This document shows positions 7,556 through 8,829 of a stretch of DNA of 8,829 bases, in pieces. The notes beneath the pieces are model-generated. The model was not told the origin of the DNA. It saw only the letters and a list, made by a program, of their open reading frames with translations, and did no database searches. How positions within the stretch are numbered: position 1 is the first letter of the stretch; every line of letters begins with the position of its first letter. This DNA is from DATKLX01 sp035542155 (GTDB lineage: Bacteria > Chloroflexota > Anaerolineae > Anaerolineales > Anaerolineaceae), in NCBI GenBank assembly GCA_035542155.1, contig DATKLX010000234.1, positions 1 to 8,829 on the forward strand. The letters are read 5' to 3'. Made by a program: the position numbers and the translations under genes.

Positions 7556-8033
7556 AGCTATTCGTGCCTGTCGCAAATTGATTCAGGTCAAATATTTTTA
7601 ACCAAGTCTCGCCTCCGTCCTTTGTTGAAAGCAGCGCTGTTTCTGTTGTCACCCAGCCGTGGAGAGCATCCACAAATGAATAGTTAAGAATATGCTGATC
7701 TACTGCGTTCTGAAGAAATTGAAAAGATGCAACTACCGGTTCAGCGCATGTTGATTTAGCATCTGGCGTTGGCGAGCTCGGTTCCGAAATTGGCGATTGA
7801 ACAAAAACTGGTTTCAATTGCTCTTGTGAACCTGCAGTCGGAGTCCAAGCGACTAACGTCGAAAATCCAGCTTCAGGTTGACTTGTTGGCGTAGAAATTT
7901 GGGCTGAAGGGTCAGTTTCACCTGAACAAGAGATTAGAATAATAAATACAAAAAACAAGCCAATGATTTGGAAATATATTTTTCGTCTCAAGAAGAAATG
8001 ATTTTTTGATTCGGATGGATCATTGGATTCCAT
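7554..8033 (-). pseudogene. 5' part of the IS-interrupted Asp-box lipoprotein gene
   Basis: This part encodes the first 160 residues. ATG 8033-8031 is chosen because AGGGAG (8050-8045) lies 11 bases upstream. A GTG at 8063 in the same frame is a weaker alternative that would add 10 residues. The N-terminus has RRK, a hydrophobic stretch (YFQIIGLFFVFIILIS) and the lipobox L-I-S-C with Cys36, so the protein should be exported and lipidated. Residues about 37-100 are a Ser/Thr/Pro-rich tether. The first Asp-box (STKDGGETW) and a HGWVT strand follow. The frame then enters the IS630 element, where it stays open in antisense until 6378, so a chimeric protein could be made. With the 3' part the intact protein would be 675 residues with 11 Asp-boxes. 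Confidence 0.87.
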
Positions 8034-8068
8034 AAAGAAATTTTCTCCCTGAAGGCACACCACCTCTA

Positions 8069-8075
8069 TATAATA
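8069..8075. promoter_or_regulatory. Possible divergent promoter core between the lipoprotein and membrane-protein genes
   Basis: The 87-base gap 8034-8120 separates two divergent genes. On the plus strand TATAAT (8069-8074) is a perfect -10 box for the 8121 gene. On the minus strand TATTAT (8075-8070) could serve the lipoprotein gene. The two overlap, which would make the promoters compete. No good -35 box was found for either. Confidence 0.35.
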
Positions 8076-8120
8076 GACGCCAAGTCATCCCCACAGTTCC
8101 AATGATCTCAGGAGATTATC

Positions 8121-8582
8121 ATGTATACAGGCTGGATCATTACGATACTCGTCATAGTGCCCAATTTGATCGCAATCATTTACCCGCCGAAGAATATACC
8201 TCAGGATGGGCAAAAGTCACAGATGATAGGGAACATGGAGATCCTGGAGCGGATTGGACAGGTGGCGTGTTTCGCGATTCCGTGCCTGTACCGTCTGGAT
8301 GGGAGTAATTTCAAGGGTATAGGGATGATCAGCCTGGCGGTGATGGTGGTTTGCCTGGGGCTGTATTATTATGGGTGGGGGAGATATGCGCTGAGCGGGC
8401 GGGACTTCCAGTTGCTGTTCAGTCCCTACCTGGGGCTGCCGCTGCCCATGGCGGTGCTGCCGGTAGCGTATTTTTTCGCCGCGGCAGTCCTGCTGCGCTC
8501 GCCGTACCTGTTCGCCGCGGCGGCAGTGCTGGCAGTGGGGCATATTTACGTCAGCCAGAAGAGTCATCAAGAAGACCAATAG
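8121..8582 (+). CDS. Small multi-pass membrane protein of unknown function
   Basis: The product has 153 residues. ATG 8121 has AGGAG at 8110-8114, six bases upstream, and the stop is TAG 8580-8582. Hydrophobic segments are at about residues 4-22, 67-86, 108-126 and 127-145. A weaker one lies at about 43-58 (ILERIGQVACFAIPCLY), giving four or five membrane spans. A hydrophilic loop (PPKNIPQDGQKSQ) follows the first segment and the C-terminus is charged. There is no signal peptide cleavage motif and no recognisable catalytic motif. It is not a family to which I can assign a function. It is divergent from the lipoprotein gene and sits between two insertion sequences, so its link to the sigma/WD40 genes is doubtful. 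Confidence 0.85.
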   Translation: MYTGWIITILVIVPNLIAIIYPPKNIPQDGQKSQMIGNMEILERIGQVACFAIPCLYRLDGSNFKGIGMISLAVMVVCLGLYYYGWGRYALSGRDFQLLFSPYLGLPLPMAVLPVAYFFAAAVLLRSPYLFAAAAVLAVGHIYVSQKSHQEDQ

Positions 8583-8689
8583 ACTGATATTCGGGATGGT
8601 GGGGTGCGAGGATTGCAGGGGAGACGGTCGACAACAGAGTCCACACCCCACTCTTCGCCAACGCCAGGTCAGCCTGGTCATAAAACACC
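8583..8689. other. Intergenic spacer with a long-loop inverted repeat
   Basis: This gap between the membrane-protein gene and the IS3 end holds GTGGGGTG (8599-8606) and its exact complement CACCCCAC (8644-8651), with 37 bases between. A small CCAGG/CCTGG hairpin lies at 8664-8677. Neither is followed by a T run, so neither is a convincing intrinsic terminator. Confidence 0.35.
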
Positions 8690-8829
8690 TGGGGCGGCTC
8701 GAAAAAGTGGACACGATTAATGTCCAGAAGGTTGCTCAAACTCAGCGGGGCTGCAATAGCCCAACGAGGAATGCAGCCGTTGGCGATTGTACCAAACCTC
8801 GATGAACTCAAAGATAGTTGTCTTCGCCT
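8690..8829 (-). mobile_element. End of an IS3-family insertion sequence (cut by window edge)
   Basis: The region contains the transposase C-terminus and, beyond its stop, a likely terminal repeat. On the plus strand this reads TGGGGCGGCTCGAAAAAG followed by TGGACACG (8690-8715). It starts with TG and carries the AAAAAGTGGACA core often seen at IS3-family ends. The exact outer base is uncertain by a few positions because the other end is outside the window. Confidence 0.7.
8717..8829 (-). CDS. IS3-family transposase OrfB, C-terminal 36 residues (partial)
   Basis: The minus-strand frame from 8827 reads AKTTIFEFIEVWYNRQRLHS, then SLGYCSPAEFEQPSGH, and stops at TAA 8719-8717. The pattern F-E/D-F-I-E-x-W-Y-N-R-x-R-x-H-S-S-L-G-Y-x-S-P-A-E-F-E is the well-known C-terminal end of the rve-type DDE integrase domain in IS3-family OrfB proteins. 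The catalytic residues lie upstream, outside the window. Whether the rest of the gene is intact cannot be judged. Confidence 0.9.
   Translation of the reverse strand, partial: AKTTIFEFIEVWYNRQRLHSSLGYCSPAEFEQPSGH

Noticed and set aside
6378..8063. A single native 561-residue protein on the minus strand
   Set aside because: The first part is the lipoprotein. The rest is antisense IS630 sequence beyond a clear inverted repeat and target duplication, so it is a chimera and not an evolved gene.
8664..8677. CCAGG-TCAG-CCTGG hairpin as a terminator of the 8121 gene
   Set aside because: The stem is five pairs and is followed by TCATAAAAC, not a T run. It lies about 80 bases after the stop.
8551..8811. 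Minus-strand 86-codon frame at the right end
   Set aside because: It overlaps the IS3 transposase C-terminus in another frame and runs into the 8121 gene. The frame ending at 8717 has the conserved IS3 motif instead.

Overview
The window looks like an accessory stretch of a bacterial chromosome, most plausibly from a member of the Chloroflexota (Anaerolineae-like). That placement is an inference. It rests on an ECF sigma factor translationally coupled to a giant membrane-anchored WD40 protein, on Pro/Thr/Ser-rich linkers after membrane anchors, and on a Ycf48/BNR-type lipoprotein. It was not tested by a database search. No tRNA, rRNA or CRISPR array was seen.

Layout, left to right. Positions 1-144 hold the start of a minus-strand YCII-family gene cut by the window edge. 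Positions 188-4252 hold a minus-strand gene for a 1354-residue single-pass membrane protein with about 26 WD40-like repeats. Its start overlaps by 8 bases the stop of an ECF-type sigma factor gene (4245-4754, minus). Just upstream on the same strand is a much more AT-rich gene for an Asp-box (BNR/Ycf48-like) beta-propeller lipoprotein. It is now split into a 3' part (4807-6357) and a 5' part (7554-8033) by a roughly 1.2-kb IS630-family element (6357-7553). Divergent from it is a small multi-pass membrane protein gene (8121-8582, plus). At the right edge is the end of an IS3-family element on the minus strand (about 8690-8829), with the last codons of its transposase.

How it may work. The sigma factor and the WD40 protein look like a regulator pair: a cytoplasmic N-terminal segment, one transmembrane helix and a large exported propeller array suggest a membrane-bound anti-sigma-like partner or sensor. 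The lipoprotein gene reads in the same direction and ends 52 bases before the sigma gene, so it may have belonged to the same transcription unit. Removing the IS630 element and one copy of the target duplication restores one continuous 675-codon lipoprotein frame, which shows that the insertion is clean. The transposase needs a -1 frameshift at an A6 run, and it carries an in-frame amber codon where the family normally has Trp. The element may therefore be decaying, or it may rely on recoding.
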